NCBI RefSeq assembly: GCF_900107105.1
Contig: NZ_FNOT01000001.1
Coordinates: forward strand, 516,045-580,044
Source of the DNA: Geodermatophilus africanus
GTDB taxonomy: Bacteria > Actinomycetota > Actinomycetes > Mycobacteriales > Geodermatophilaceae
DNA length: 64,000 nucleotides
Direction: 5' to 3'
Positions 33,163-42,840 of this stretch are shown here, one piece after another. Both the position numbers and the translations under genes were made by a program. Numbering within the stretch: position 1 is the first letter of the stretch; each line of letters starts with the position of its first letter. The notes beneath the pieces are model-generated. The model did not search any database. It worked only from the letters and a program-made list of their open reading frames with translations, and was not told the origin of the DNA.

Positions 33163-35169
33163 TCAGTCCAGCCGGGTCGCCCGCACGGTCAGCGGCTCCC
33201 GGCCGCCGTCGTCGGGCGGCAGCGCCCCGGCATCGACGACCTCGACCGGCAGGTCGTCCTCGAGGGTGACCGGCAGCCACCGCGCCCACCAGCGCAGCAG
33301 GTGCTCGAGCCGCGCCTGCCGGTGCCGGGGCCGCCCGGTGCGGCCGAGCTCCGAGCCCTCACCGGGGAACAGCAGCAGCTCCGCGGAGACGCCGCGGCGC
33401 TTGAGCTCGACGTAGCGGCGGGTGCCCTGCCCGGCGGGGTACCGCCGGTCGTCCTCGCCGTGCACCACCAGGGTGGGAGTGGTGCTGTCCGCGGCCGGGG
33501 TGGGCGGGTCGGCGCCGAGGTACTGGTCGACGAACCACCAGCCGACGTCCGAGGTGCCGACCAGGCCGGCCGGGTCGGTGAGCGCCCCGTCGAGGACGGC
33601 CGCCGCGAACCGCGTCGTCCGCCCGGTGAGGAGGGTCGCCAGCCAGCCGCCGTAGCCGGTCCCCATGACCCCGACCCGCTCGGGGTCGAGCGCCGGGTCG
33701 GTCAGCACGGCGTCGAGGAAGGCGACGACGTCGTCGGCGTCCACCGTGCCGCCGGCCGCCCGCACCGCCCGGGCGTGGGCCTGCCCGTGGCCGGACGAGC
33801 CGCGGGGGGCGCAGCGGACGACGGCGTAGCCGGCCGACACCAGCACCTGGGCGTCCACCGACAGCGACCAGCCCTCCGGACGGCGCAGCGGGTCGGACAG
33901 GCAGAGCAGCACCGGGTGCGGGCCGGGGCCGGGCGGCAGCGTCACCCAGCCGTGCACCTCGGTGCCGTCCGGGGCGGTCGCGGTGCGCTCCTGCGAGCGG
34001 TGCAGCCGGCCGGTGGCGCCCAGGGCGCGGCCGAAGCCGGTGAGCAGCCGCCGCCGGCCCGGCGTGACGGCGATCAGCTCGCCCGCCGAGCGGTCGTGCC
34101 CGACCGTGGCGACGACGACCCCGCCGGCCGCGGCCAGCCCGTGCACGGTGAACGGCCCGTCGACGAGGGCCTCCGGCGACCCGCCCTCCAGCGGCACGCG
34201 GAGCAGCTCCACGGCGCCGTGCGACCGCACGCCCAGGTGGGCCGCTCCCCCGGCCAGCACGGTCGCCGGCGTCGCGTCGCCCCGGTCGGTGACGGCGGGG
34301 GCGAGCACCGGCTCGGGCGTCCCGCCGGTGGCCCGCACCCGGCACAGCGTGGCGCCGCGGCCGACGACGTCCACCCCGTCCCGGCCCAGCTCCAGCCGCG
34401 CGGTGAGCCAGATCCAGTCGCCGGAGGGGTCGTAGGTGGGCCGCGCGCACCGCGCCCGGCCGTCGGTGACCCGGCGCAGCGTCCCGCCCCCGGCCGGGAC
34501 GGCGTAGACGTCGCGCACCAGGTCGCGGTCGGCGCGCGCGTGCCGGGCCGAGACGAAGGCCAGCTCGGCGCCGTCGGGGCTCCAGGTGACGTCGGCGTCG
34601 TCGGCCGCGCCGTCGGTGACCTGCCGCGGTCGCGGCAGCGGGCCGTCGTCCTCCCCGTCGGCGGGCAGGTCGAGGACGAACACGTGGCTGTACCGGTCGG
34701 TCACCACGCCGACGCCGTTGGCCTGCCAGCGCAGCGTGGTGACCAGCCACGGCGGCTGCGCGGCCCGGTCGACGCCGGAGCGGTCGACCTGCGGCACCCG
34801 GGCGGTGAAGGCCAGCCGGCGGGCGTCCGGCGACCAGACCGGCCGGCCGGTCCCCAGCGGGGTGTCGGTCAGCCGGCGCGGCGCCCCGCCGGCCGTGGGC
34901 AGCAGGTACAGCTGCGGCCGCCCGCCCGGCCCGGCCCCGCGGTAGGCCAGCCACCGGCCGTCCGGGGAGAAGACCGGGTCGGTGTCCCGGGGGCCAGGCG
35001 TCAGCGGCCGGGCCGGCGCCGAGCCGTCGGTGGGCACTGCCCACAGCCGGCTGCGCTCCGCGTCGTCCCCCGGGTCGGTTCGGGCGACCGCGACGACGGC
35101 CATGCGACCGTCCGGGGAGACCGTGGGGACGCCGGGGACGCGCAGCAGCGCGAGGTCGTCAGGGCGCAC
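33163..35169 (-). CDS. S9 prolyl-oligopeptidase-like protein, catalytic residues missing
   Basis: 668 residues: an N-terminal beta-propeller (about 1-390, with repeated SPDGRxLAY-type blades) and a C-terminal alpha/beta-hydrolase domain. The family cuts short peptides with a Ser-Asp-His triad. Here the nucleophile motif, normally GGSYGG, reads GTGYGG, so residue 505 (codon 33655-33657) is Gly instead of Ser. The His expected in the FPGEGH motif is Ser 606 (codon 33352-33354). The Asp region VVHGEDDRRYP is kept. The frame is otherwise intact, so this looks like a conserved-fold pseudoenzyme and not a decayed gene. GTG 35169 with GGAGG upstream. Downstream of terC on the same strand. Confidence 0.88.
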   Translation of the reverse strand: MRPDDLALLRVPGVPTVSPDGRMAVVAVARTDPGDDAERSRLWAVPTDGSAPARPLTPGPRDTDPVFSPDGRWLAYRGAGPGGRPQLYLLPTAGGAPRRLTDTPLGTGRPVWSPDARRLAFTARVPQVDRSGVDRAAQPPWLVTTLRWQANGVGVVTDRYSHVFVLDLPADGEDDGPLPRPRQVTDGAADDADVTWSPDGAELAFVSARHARADRDLVRDVYAVPAGGGTLRRVTDGRARCARPTYDPSGDWIWLTARLELGRDGVDVVGRGATLCRVRATGGTPEPVLAPAVTDRGDATPATVLAGGAAHLGVRSHGAVELLRVPLEGGSPEALVDGPFTVHGLAAAGGVVVATVGHDRSAGELIAVTPGRRRLLTGFGRALGATGRLHRSQERTATAPDGTEVHGWVTLPPGPGPHPVLLCLSDPLRRPEGWSLSVDAQVLVSAGYAVVRCAPRGSSGHGQAHARAVRAAGGTVDADDVVAFLDAVLTDPALDPERVGVMGTGYGGWLATLLTGRTTRFAAAVLDGALTDPAGLVGTSDVGWWFVDQYLGADPPTPAADSTTPTLVVHGEDDRRYPAGQGTRRYVELKRRGVSAELLLFPGEGSELGRTGRPRHRQARLEHLLRWWARWLPVTLEDDLPVEVVDAGALPPDDGGREPLTVRATRLD

Positions 35170-35196
35170 GCCGGTCGTGCCTCCGGGGCGCGGGGC

Positions 35197-36303
35197 TCAG
35201 CGGCGGGGGGTCTCCTCGTCGGATTCGGCAGCGAGCCGCGCCTCCGCCTTCGCCGCCGCAGCGGGCCCGCCCGTGGCGACCGACTCGGCGGTCTCCGGCG
35301 CGACGTCCGGAGCCCCCGGGCCCGACTCCTCGTCGGGCAGCTGGCCGCGGGTCTTCACCAGGCTGGCGACCGTGGCGATCAGCAGCACGCCGAGGATGAT
35401 CGACAGCGAGAGCCAGATCGGGATCGTCGGGACGGCGTCCACGTGCTCGCCACCGTTGATGAACGGCAGGTTGTTCTCGTGCAGGGCCTCGAGGATCAGC
35501 TTGACGCCGATGAAGGCCAGGATGACCGCCAGGCCCAGCGACAGGTAGACCAGCCGCTTGAGCAGGCCGCCGAGCAGGAAGTACAGCTGCCGGAGCCCCA
35601 TGAGCGCGAAGACGTTCGCGGTGAAGACGATGAACGGCTCGCGGGTGAGGCCGAAGATCGCGGGGATGCTGTCGAGCGCGAACAGCAGGTCCGTCGTCCC
35701 CAGGGCGATGAAGACGATGACCATCGGCGTCCAGAGCTTCTTGCCGTTCTCGGTGACGCGGACCTTGGCGCCCTGGAAGTCCTGCGTCATCGGCAGGACC
35801 CGGCGCATCCGCCGGATGAAGGCGTTCTCCTCGTAGTCCTCGTCCTCGCCGCGGTGCCGGACCAGGTTGATCGCGGTGTACACGAGGAAGGCGCCGAAGA
35901 TGTAGAAGACCCAGATGAACCGCTCGATCACCGCGGCGCCGAGCAGGATGAAGATCCCGCGCAGGACCAGGGCGATGATGATCCCGACCATCAGGGCCTC
36001 CTGCTGCAGGTGCCGCGGCACCCGGAAGCGGGCCATGATGATCACGAAGACGAAGAGGTTGTCGACCGACAGCGAGTACTCCGTCAGCCAGCCGGCGTAG
36101 AACTCCGTCGCGTACGTGCCGTTGGTGAAGCTCAACAGCAGGAGCCCGAACAGCAGGGCGAGCGCCACGTAGAAGCTGACCCAGATGCTCGCCTCCTTCA
36201 CGGAGGGCTCGTGCGGGCGGCGGGCAACGATGGCGAGGTCCGCGAGCAGCAGGGCCGTCAGCCCCACGAACGTCGCGACCTCGAACCAGACGGGCAGTTC
36301 CAT
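35197..36303 (-). CDS. TerC-family membrane protein (probable manganese exporter), paralogue 1
   Basis: 368 residues with about eight membrane segments. TerC-family proteins are linked to tellurite resistance and, when under a yybP-ykoY riboswitch, to Mn2+ export. Key motifs: YSLSVDNLFVFVIIM and FALDSIPAIFGLT, both with the conserved Asp of the family. Hydrophilic tail after about residue 315, rich in Ala, Glu and Pro. ATG 36303 follows CCGGAGGAAC. The leader contains a yybP-ykoY riboswitch, 36 bases from the start codon. A close paralogue lies directly upstream at 36646-37809 with its own riboswitch. Confidence 0.92.
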   Translation of the reverse strand: MELPVWFEVATFVGLTALLLADLAIVARRPHEPSVKEASIWVSFYVALALLFGLLLLSFTNGTYATEFYAGWLTEYSLSVDNLFVFVIIMARFRVPRHLQQEALMVGIIIALVLRGIFILLGAAVIERFIWVFYIFGAFLVYTAINLVRHRGEDEDYEENAFIRRMRRVLPMTQDFQGAKVRVTENGKKLWTPMVIVFIALGTTDLLFALDSIPAIFGLTREPFIVFTANVFALMGLRQLYFLLGGLLKRLVYLSLGLAVILAFIGVKLILEALHENNLPFINGGEHVDAVPTIPIWLSLSIILGVLLIATVASLVKTRGQLPDEESGPGAPDVAPETAESVATGGPAAAAKAEARLAAESDEETPRR

Positions 36304-36339
36304 GCGGTCAGTTCCTCCGGGGACATGCAGGTGTCAGCA

Positions 36340-36444
36340 CCGGAGGTCTCTCCCACCGCCGGCCTGAGGGCCGGCGATCGGCAGCACCGGAGGCCATGGG
36401 GCCTCGTGATGACGACACTGCCGCGGGGGGATACTCCCCTCCAC
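36340..36444 (-). promoter_or_regulatory. yybP-ykoY (Mn2+) riboswitch before terC paralogue 1
   Basis: Reading the minus strand: GGAGGGGAGTAT (36442-36431), CGTCATCACG in the middle, and GGGAGAGACCTCCGG at the 3' end (36354-36340). These are the conserved blocks of the yybP-ykoY class, which senses Mn2+. The terminal stem pairs GGAGG with CCTCC. The 3' strand CCTCCGG is also exactly complementary to CCGGAGG at the terC ribosome-binding site (36314-36320), so control by covering or freeing that site is likely. Confidence 0.88.
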
Positions 36445-36598
36445 TGGACGGCCCCGGAGCGGCGCAGCCCTCATTGGCTGCGGCCTTCTGGAACCGCGGC
36501 GCCCACCGTACCTGCCGCCCGGTCGCCCTTCGACGTGACGTCCGAAGTGTTCGTAGTGTTCTCGGGGACGCCGCGTCGGCCGGCCGCGGACGGCACCC

Positions 36599-36623
36599 GG
36601 CCCGCCCTCGGGGAGGACGGGCC
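36599..36623 (-). terminator. Hairpin downstream of terC paralogue 2
   Basis: 11-bp stem (36599-36609 with 36613-36623, one G-U pair in the RNA), 3-base loop, starting 23 bases after the stop at 36646. It would separate the two terC transcripts, so that each depends on its own riboswitch. Confidence 0.6.
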
Positions 36624-36645
36624 CGGTGTGGCGGGGCGGAGCGGG

Positions 36646-37809
36646 TCAGCCGCGGTGGCGGGTGGCGCCGCTGGCAGCGTGCTCGTCGGCGTCGGTGACC
36701 GGCGCGTCGTGCGGCGAGGGCGGGGCCTCGTCGGGACGACGTGCGTGCGGGTCGCGGTCGCCGGGCCCCTGCGCCAGGAGGCCCTCGGAGTCGGCCGCCG
36801 CATCCCCCGCGCCGGTGGGCGACTCCACGCCGCGGGCCGCATCCCGCCGGTTCTTCAGCAGGCTCGCCACCGTGGTCACCACCAGCGTGACCAGGATGAC
36901 GCTCAGCGACAGCCAGGTCGGCACCTCGGGGATCACCGTGACGTGCTCACCACCGTTGATGAACGGCAGCTCGTTCTCGTGCAACGCGTGGATGAGCAGC
37001 TTCACGCCGATGAAGCCGAGGATGACGGCCAGGCCGTAGGAGAGGTAGACCAGCCGGTCGAGCAGGCCGTCGATGAGGAAGAACAGCTGCCGCAGGCCCA
37101 GCAGCGCGAAGGCGTTCGCGGTGAAGACCAGGTAGGTCTCCTGGGTCAGCCCGAAGATCGCCGGGATGGAGTCGACGGCGAAGAGGATGTCCGCGCTGGC
37201 GATGGCGACCAGGGCGATGGCCAGCGGGGTGATGTACCGCCGGCCCCTGATCGTGGTGACCATCTTGTCGGAGTGGTACTCGTCGGTGGTCGGGAGGACC
37301 TTGCGGGCCAGCCGCAGGGCCGCGTTCTCCTTGAACTCCTCGTCGTGCGAGTGGCCGCCGCTGCGTGCCTGCGCCCACGCGGTCCAGATGAGGAACCCGC
37401 CGAAGACGTAGAAGATCCAGCTGAACTGCTCGATGGCGGCCGCGCCGACGAAGATGAACGCCGTCCGCAGGACCAGGGCGAAGGCGATGCCGAACAGCAG
37501 CACCTTCTGCTGCAGCTCTCGTGGGACCGCGAAGCTGGCCATGATCAGGACGAACACGAAGAGGTTGTCGACCGACAGGCTCTTCTCGGTGATGTACCCC
37601 GCGAAGTACTCACCGGCGTACTGGCCACCGCTGAACCACAGAACCAGCAGTCCGAAGACCACGGCGATGCCGACGTAGACAGCCGACCAGACGGCCGACT
37701 CGCGCAGTGTCGGCGCGTGCGGAGTGCGCACGTGACCGACGAAATCGAAGACGAGCATCCCCACGATCGCGGCGATCGTGAGGGCCCACACCCAGAAGGG
37801 CACGTCCAC
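36646..37809 (-). CDS. TerC-family membrane protein (probable manganese exporter), paralogue 2
   Basis: 387 residues. Shares the motifs of paralogue 1: EKSLSVDNLFVFVLIMASF, FAVDSIPAIFGLT, GLRQLFFLIDGLLDRLVYLSYG, ALHENELPFINGGEHV. The C-terminal tail after about residue 330 is hydrophilic and rich in Asp, His, Arg and Pro. The frame is open upstream to 37983, but GTG 37809 (MDVPFWVWALTI) has GGAGG eight bases ahead and starts right at the first membrane segment; the upstream part would translate the riboswitch. Two terC copies in a row suggest duplication of gene plus riboswitch as one unit. Confidence 0.92.
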   Translation of the reverse strand: MDVPFWVWALTIAAIVGMLVFDFVGHVRTPHAPTLRESAVWSAVYVGIAVVFGLLVLWFSGGQYAGEYFAGYITEKSLSVDNLFVFVLIMASFAVPRELQQKVLLFGIAFALVLRTAFIFVGAAAIEQFSWIFYVFGGFLIWTAWAQARSGGHSHDEEFKENAALRLARKVLPTTDEYHSDKMVTTIRGRRYITPLAIALVAIASADILFAVDSIPAIFGLTQETYLVFTANAFALLGLRQLFFLIDGLLDRLVYLSYGLAVILGFIGVKLLIHALHENELPFINGGEHVTVIPEVPTWLSLSVILVTLVVTTVASLLKNRRDAARGVESPTGAGDAAADSEGLLAQGPGDRDPHARRPDEAPPSPHDAPVTDADEHAASGATRHRG

Positions 37810-37856
37810 GGTGGATACCTCCGGTGACCGAGCGGCGCGCGGCGCCGCTGCGTCTG

Positions 37857-37961
37857 ACCTGAGGTCTCTCCCGCCGCCTCCGCCCTGAGGTGACCGGTGG
37901 TGCCGGGGGTCCATGGGGACCCCGTACTGACGACACCACCGCGCGGGGATACTCCCCTCCA
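37857..37961 (-). promoter_or_regulatory. yybP-ykoY (Mn2+) riboswitch before terC paralogue 2
   Basis: Same architecture as the element at 36340-36444: GGAGGGGAGTAT (37960-37949), CGTCAGTACG, and GGGAGAGACCTCAGGT (37872-37857). The 3' strand ACCTC can pair with GAGGT at the ribosome-binding site of the gene, a shorter match than in the other copy. A -10-like TAGCGT (minus strand, about 38022-38027) lies upstream. Confidence 0.88.
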
Positions 37962-38039
37962 CGGAACCACTGACGACGGACACCTCTGCGGTGACGCCGT
38001 CGAGCGATCACTTCCCACACGACGCTACCGGGATGCACG

Positions 38040-38060
38040 GTGTTCCGAGCAGGAGAACAC
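38040..38060. other. Inverted repeat between uvrB and terC paralogue 2
   Basis: Perfect 6-bp arms GTGTTC and GAACAC, 9 bases apart. It could end uvrB transcription (uvrB stops at 38154) or be an operator upstream of the terC promoter. It is not the actinobacterial LexA box, whose arms have the opposite order. Confidence 0.35.
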
Positions 38061-38153
38061 CCTCATCCCGGTGTGACAAGGGCCACGCCGTGGCCGGCAC
38101 CGGCGGCTGGGGCCCCCTGTCCTGCCAGGGCGAGCTGTGACCCCGGCGGCGCC

Positions 38154-40268
38154 TCAGGCGTGTGCGGCGTCGAGCTGCCGCAGCTCCTTCTTGAGCTCGG
38201 TCAGCTCGTCGCGCAGCCGGGCGGCCACCTCGAACTGCAGCTCGCGGGCGGCGGCCAGCATCTGGTCGTTCATCTGCGTGATGAGGTCGGCCAGCTCGGC
38301 GCGCGGCAGCCCCTGCGCATCGATGCCGCCGGCCTTGCCCGCCCGCTTCGACGACAGCCCGGGCACCGGCGCCTTGCCGCGGGACTGCTGCCGGCCCGAG
38401 CCCCCGACCAGCTCGACGCTCCCGGCGTCCTCCGCGGCGCGGTAGATGCCGTCGAGGATGTCGACGATCTTCTTGCGGAGCGGCTGCGGGTCGATGCCGC
38501 GCTCGCGGTTGTAGGCGATCTGCTTCTCGCGGCGCCGGTTGGTCTCCTCGATCGCCAGGGCCATCGAGGGGGTCACCGTGTCGGCGTACATGTGCACCTG
38601 GCCCGACACGTTGCGCGCCGCGCGCCCGATCGTCTGGATCAGCGACCGGTTCGACCGGAGGAAGCCCTCCTTGTCGGCGTCCAGGATCGCCACCAGCGAC
38701 ACCTCGGGCAGGTCGAGGCCCTCGCGCAGCAGGTTGATGCCGACCAGGACGTCGTACTCGCCCTGCCGCAGCTCCCGCAGCAGCTCGACGCGGCGCAGCG
38801 TGTCGACCTCCGAGTGCAGGTACCGCACCTTGATGCCCAGCTCGAGCAGGTAGTCGGTGAGGTCCTCGGCCATCTTCTTGGTCAGCGTGGTGACCAGGAT
38901 CCGCTCGTCCTTCTCGGTGCGCACCCGGATCTCGTGCACCAGGTCGTCGATCTGCCCCTTCGTGGGCTTGACGACCACCTCCGGGTCGACCAGCCCCGTC
39001 GGCCGGATGACCTGCTCGACGACGTCACCCTGGACCCGGCCGAGCTCGTAGTCACCGGGGGTGGCCGACAGGTAGACCGTCTGGCCGATGCGGTCGGTGA
39101 ACTCCTCCCACTTCAGCGGGCGGTTGTCCATCGCCGAGGGCAGCCGGAAGCCGTGCTCGACCAGCGTGCGCTTGCGGCTCATGTCGCCCTCGTACATGCC
39201 GCCGATCTGCGGCACGGTCACGTGCGACTCGTCGATGACGAGCAGGAAGTCGTCGGGGAAGTAGTCGAGCAGGCAGGCACCGGCGCTGCCGGGCGCACGG
39301 CCGTCGATGTGCCGGGAGTAGTTCTCGATGCCGGAGCAGAAGCCGACCTGGCGCATCATCTCGATGTCGTAGGTGGTGCGCATCCGCAGCCGCTGCGCCT
39401 CCAGCAGCTTGCCCTGCCGCTCCAGCTCGGCCAGCCGCTGCTCGAGCTCGGCCTCGATGGTGGCGATCGCCCGCTCCATCCGCTCCGGGCCGGCGACGTA
39501 GTGGGTGGCCGGGAAGACGAACAGCTCGTCGACCTCCCGGACCACCTCACCGGTGAGCGGGTGCAGGTAGTACAGCCGCTCGACCTCGTCGCCGAACATC
39601 TCGATCCGGCAGGCCAGCTCCTCGTAGACGGGGAAGACCTCGATGGTGTCGCCGCGCACCCGGAAGGTGCCGCGGGTGAACGAGAGGTCGTTGCGGGTGT
39701 ACTGCTCGGTGACCAGGGTGCGCAGCAGCTCGTCGCGGTCGCGCTCCTCCCCCACCTTGATCTTCAACGCGCGGTCGACGTACTCCTCCGGCGTCCCCAG
39801 GCCGTAGATGCAGGAGACGGTCGAGACGACGACGACATCGCGCCGGGTGAGCAGGCTGTTGGTCGCGGAGTGCCGCAGCCGCTCGACCTCCTCGTTGATC
39901 GAGGAGTCCTTCTCGATGTAGGTGTCCGTCTGCGGGACGTAGGCCTCGGGCTGGTAGTAGTCGTAGTACGAGACGAAGTACTCGACCGCGGCGTCGGGCA
40001 GCAGCTCGCGGAACTCGTTGGCCAGCTGCGCGGCCAGCGTCTTGTTCGGCGCCATGACCAGCGTCGGGCGCTGCACCTGCTCGATCAGCCAGGCCGTCGT
40101 CGCCGACTTGCCGGTCCCGGTCGCGCCGAGCAGGACGGTGTCCTGCTCGCCGGCGGTCACCCGCTCGGCCAGCGCCTGGATGGCGGCCGGCTGGTCGCCC
40201 GAGGGTTGGAACTCGCTGACGACGCGGAAACGCCCGCGGGTGGGCCGGATGTCGGTGGTCGCGCGCAC
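38154..40268 (-). CDS. uvrB: UvrABC system protein B
   Basis: Helicase-like damage-verification subunit of nucleotide-excision repair. 704 residues. Walker [17 protein letters not shown] (near residue 50), the beta-hairpin [20 protein letters not shown] that clamps [17 protein letters not shown], motif [15 protein letters not shown], helicase motifs [15 protein letters not shown] and [15 protein letters not shown], and a C-terminal UVR domain ([21 protein letters not shown]) that contacts UvrC. GTG start at 40268. All of uvrA, uvrB and uvrC are on the minus strand of this window, as separate transcription units. Confidence 0.98.
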   Translation of the reverse strand: MRATTDIRPTRGRFRVVSEFQPSGDQPAAIQALAERVTAGEQDTVLLGATGTGKSATTAWLIEQVQRPTLVMAPNKTLAAQLANEFRELLPDAAVEYFVSYYDYYQPEAYVPQTDTYIEKDSSINEEVERLRHSATNSLLTRRDVVVVSTVSCIYGLGTPEEYVDRALKIKVGEERDRDELLRTLVTEQYTRNDLSFTRGTFRVRGDTIEVFPVYEELACRIEMFGDEVERLYYLHPLTGEVVREVDELFVFPATHYVAGPERMERAIATIEAELEQRLAELERQGKLLEAQRLRMRTTYDIEMMRQVGFCSGIENYSRHIDGRAPGSAGACLLDYFPDDFLLVIDESHVTVPQIGGMYEGDMSRKRTLVEHGFRLPSAMDNRPLKWEEFTDRIGQTVYLSATPGDYELGRVQGDVVEQVIRPTGLVDPEVVVKPTKGQIDDLVHEIRVRTEKDERILVTTLTKKMAEDLTDYLLELGIKVRYLHSEVDTLRRVELLRELRQGEYDVLVGINLLREGLDLPEVSLVAILDADKEGFLRSNRSLIQTIGRAARNVSGQVHMYADTVTPSMALAIEETNRRREKQIAYNRERGIDPQPLRKKIVDILDGIYRAAEDAGSVELVGGSGRQQSRGKAPVPGLSSKRAGKAGGIDAQGLPRAELADLITQMNDQMLAAARELQFEVAARLRDELTELKKELRQLDAAHA

Positions 40269-40363
40269 GGGTCGACGGTACGACCCCCCAGTGACAGGAC
40301 GACGTCGGTGAGCCGTGGGCGGACGGGAGGGGCGGACGGGACGGCGGGACTGGCGTCCGGTGC

Positions 40364-40392
40364 TTGCACGTGGTGGGGTCGCCGCCTAGCGT
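40364..40392 (+). promoter_or_regulatory. Probable sigma-70-type promoter for the glgX leader
   Basis: TTGCAC (40364-40369), 17-base spacer, TAGCGT (40387-40392): good matches at ideal spacing. Transcription would start near 40399 and give a leader of about 330 bases before glgX. Confidence 0.6.
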
Positions 40393-40494
40393 CCCCGGTC
40401 GCAGGAGCGGTCACCGCCGAGGACCAGTGCCACCCGGGGCCCTGCGCCCCGGACGAGGTCGGACCCGGCGTCGCTGCCCCGGCCGGACCTGCGC

Positions 40495-40532
40495 ACGACG
40501 CCCCCCACGGAGACCTCCGCGGGGGGCGTCGT
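40495..40532 (+). terminator. Strong hairpin inside the glgX leader
   Basis: Perfect 12-bp stem (40495-40506 with 40521-40532, arm ACGACGCCCCCC), whose 14-base loop can itself pair (CGGA with TCCG). It lies about 100 bases after the probable transcription start and 195 bases before glgX, downstream of no known gene. It may end a short RNA or act as an attenuator. Apart from this hairpin, the promoter and the short ORF at 40637, the region 40269-40725 holds nothing I recognise. Confidence 0.6.
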
Positions 40533-40636
40533 CGTCCCGCCGCACCGCGCTCCGGCGGCCGTGACCGAGGTCTCCGGACCGTGACCTGGGAGAGGGTTGG
40601 ACGGCGGCACGCCCGGGCACGAGGGGTCGGAGGACC

Positions 40637-40725
40637 ATGCACACCGACCTCCCCGACGACGCCCCGCGGCGGGGAGGCCCCCGGCCCCCGGCGCCCGGGG
40701 GCGCCAGCACAGGAGGACCCCGTCC

Positions 40726-40729
<4 letters not shown>
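40637..40729 (+). CDS. Possible leader peptide / small ORF (30 aa)
   Basis: ATG 40637 follows GGAGG at a short distance of 3 bases. The frame ends in TGA 40727-40729, overlapping the glgX ATG as ATGA. The predicted peptide is [18 protein letters not shown] followed by a Pro/Gly-rich end. It may simply couple ribosome delivery to glgX or sense translation in the leader. Composition is plain GC-rich, so chance is possible. Confidence 0.3.

Positions 40730-42836
<2,107 letters not shown>

Positions 42837-42840
<4 letters not shown>

Noticed and set aside
31735..37827. A 2030-codon open frame on the plus strand, antisense to five genes
   Set aside because: It has the low-complexity Arg/Gly/His/Asp/Gln pattern of antisense GC-rich frames, matches no family, and the minus strand holds well-defined proteins with motifs.
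38040..38060. GTGTTC-N9-GAACAC considered as a LexA (SOS) box for uvrB
   Set aside because: It is downstream of uvrB, the spacing is wrong, and actinobacterial SOS boxes have GAAC first and GTTC second with 4 bases between. No SOS box was seen upstream of uvrA, uvrB or uvrC.
40495..40532. Hairpin before glgX considered as a 6C-type small RNA
   Set aside because: In 6C RNAs the C-runs are in the loops; here the six Cs are in the stem, and only one hairpin of this kind is present.
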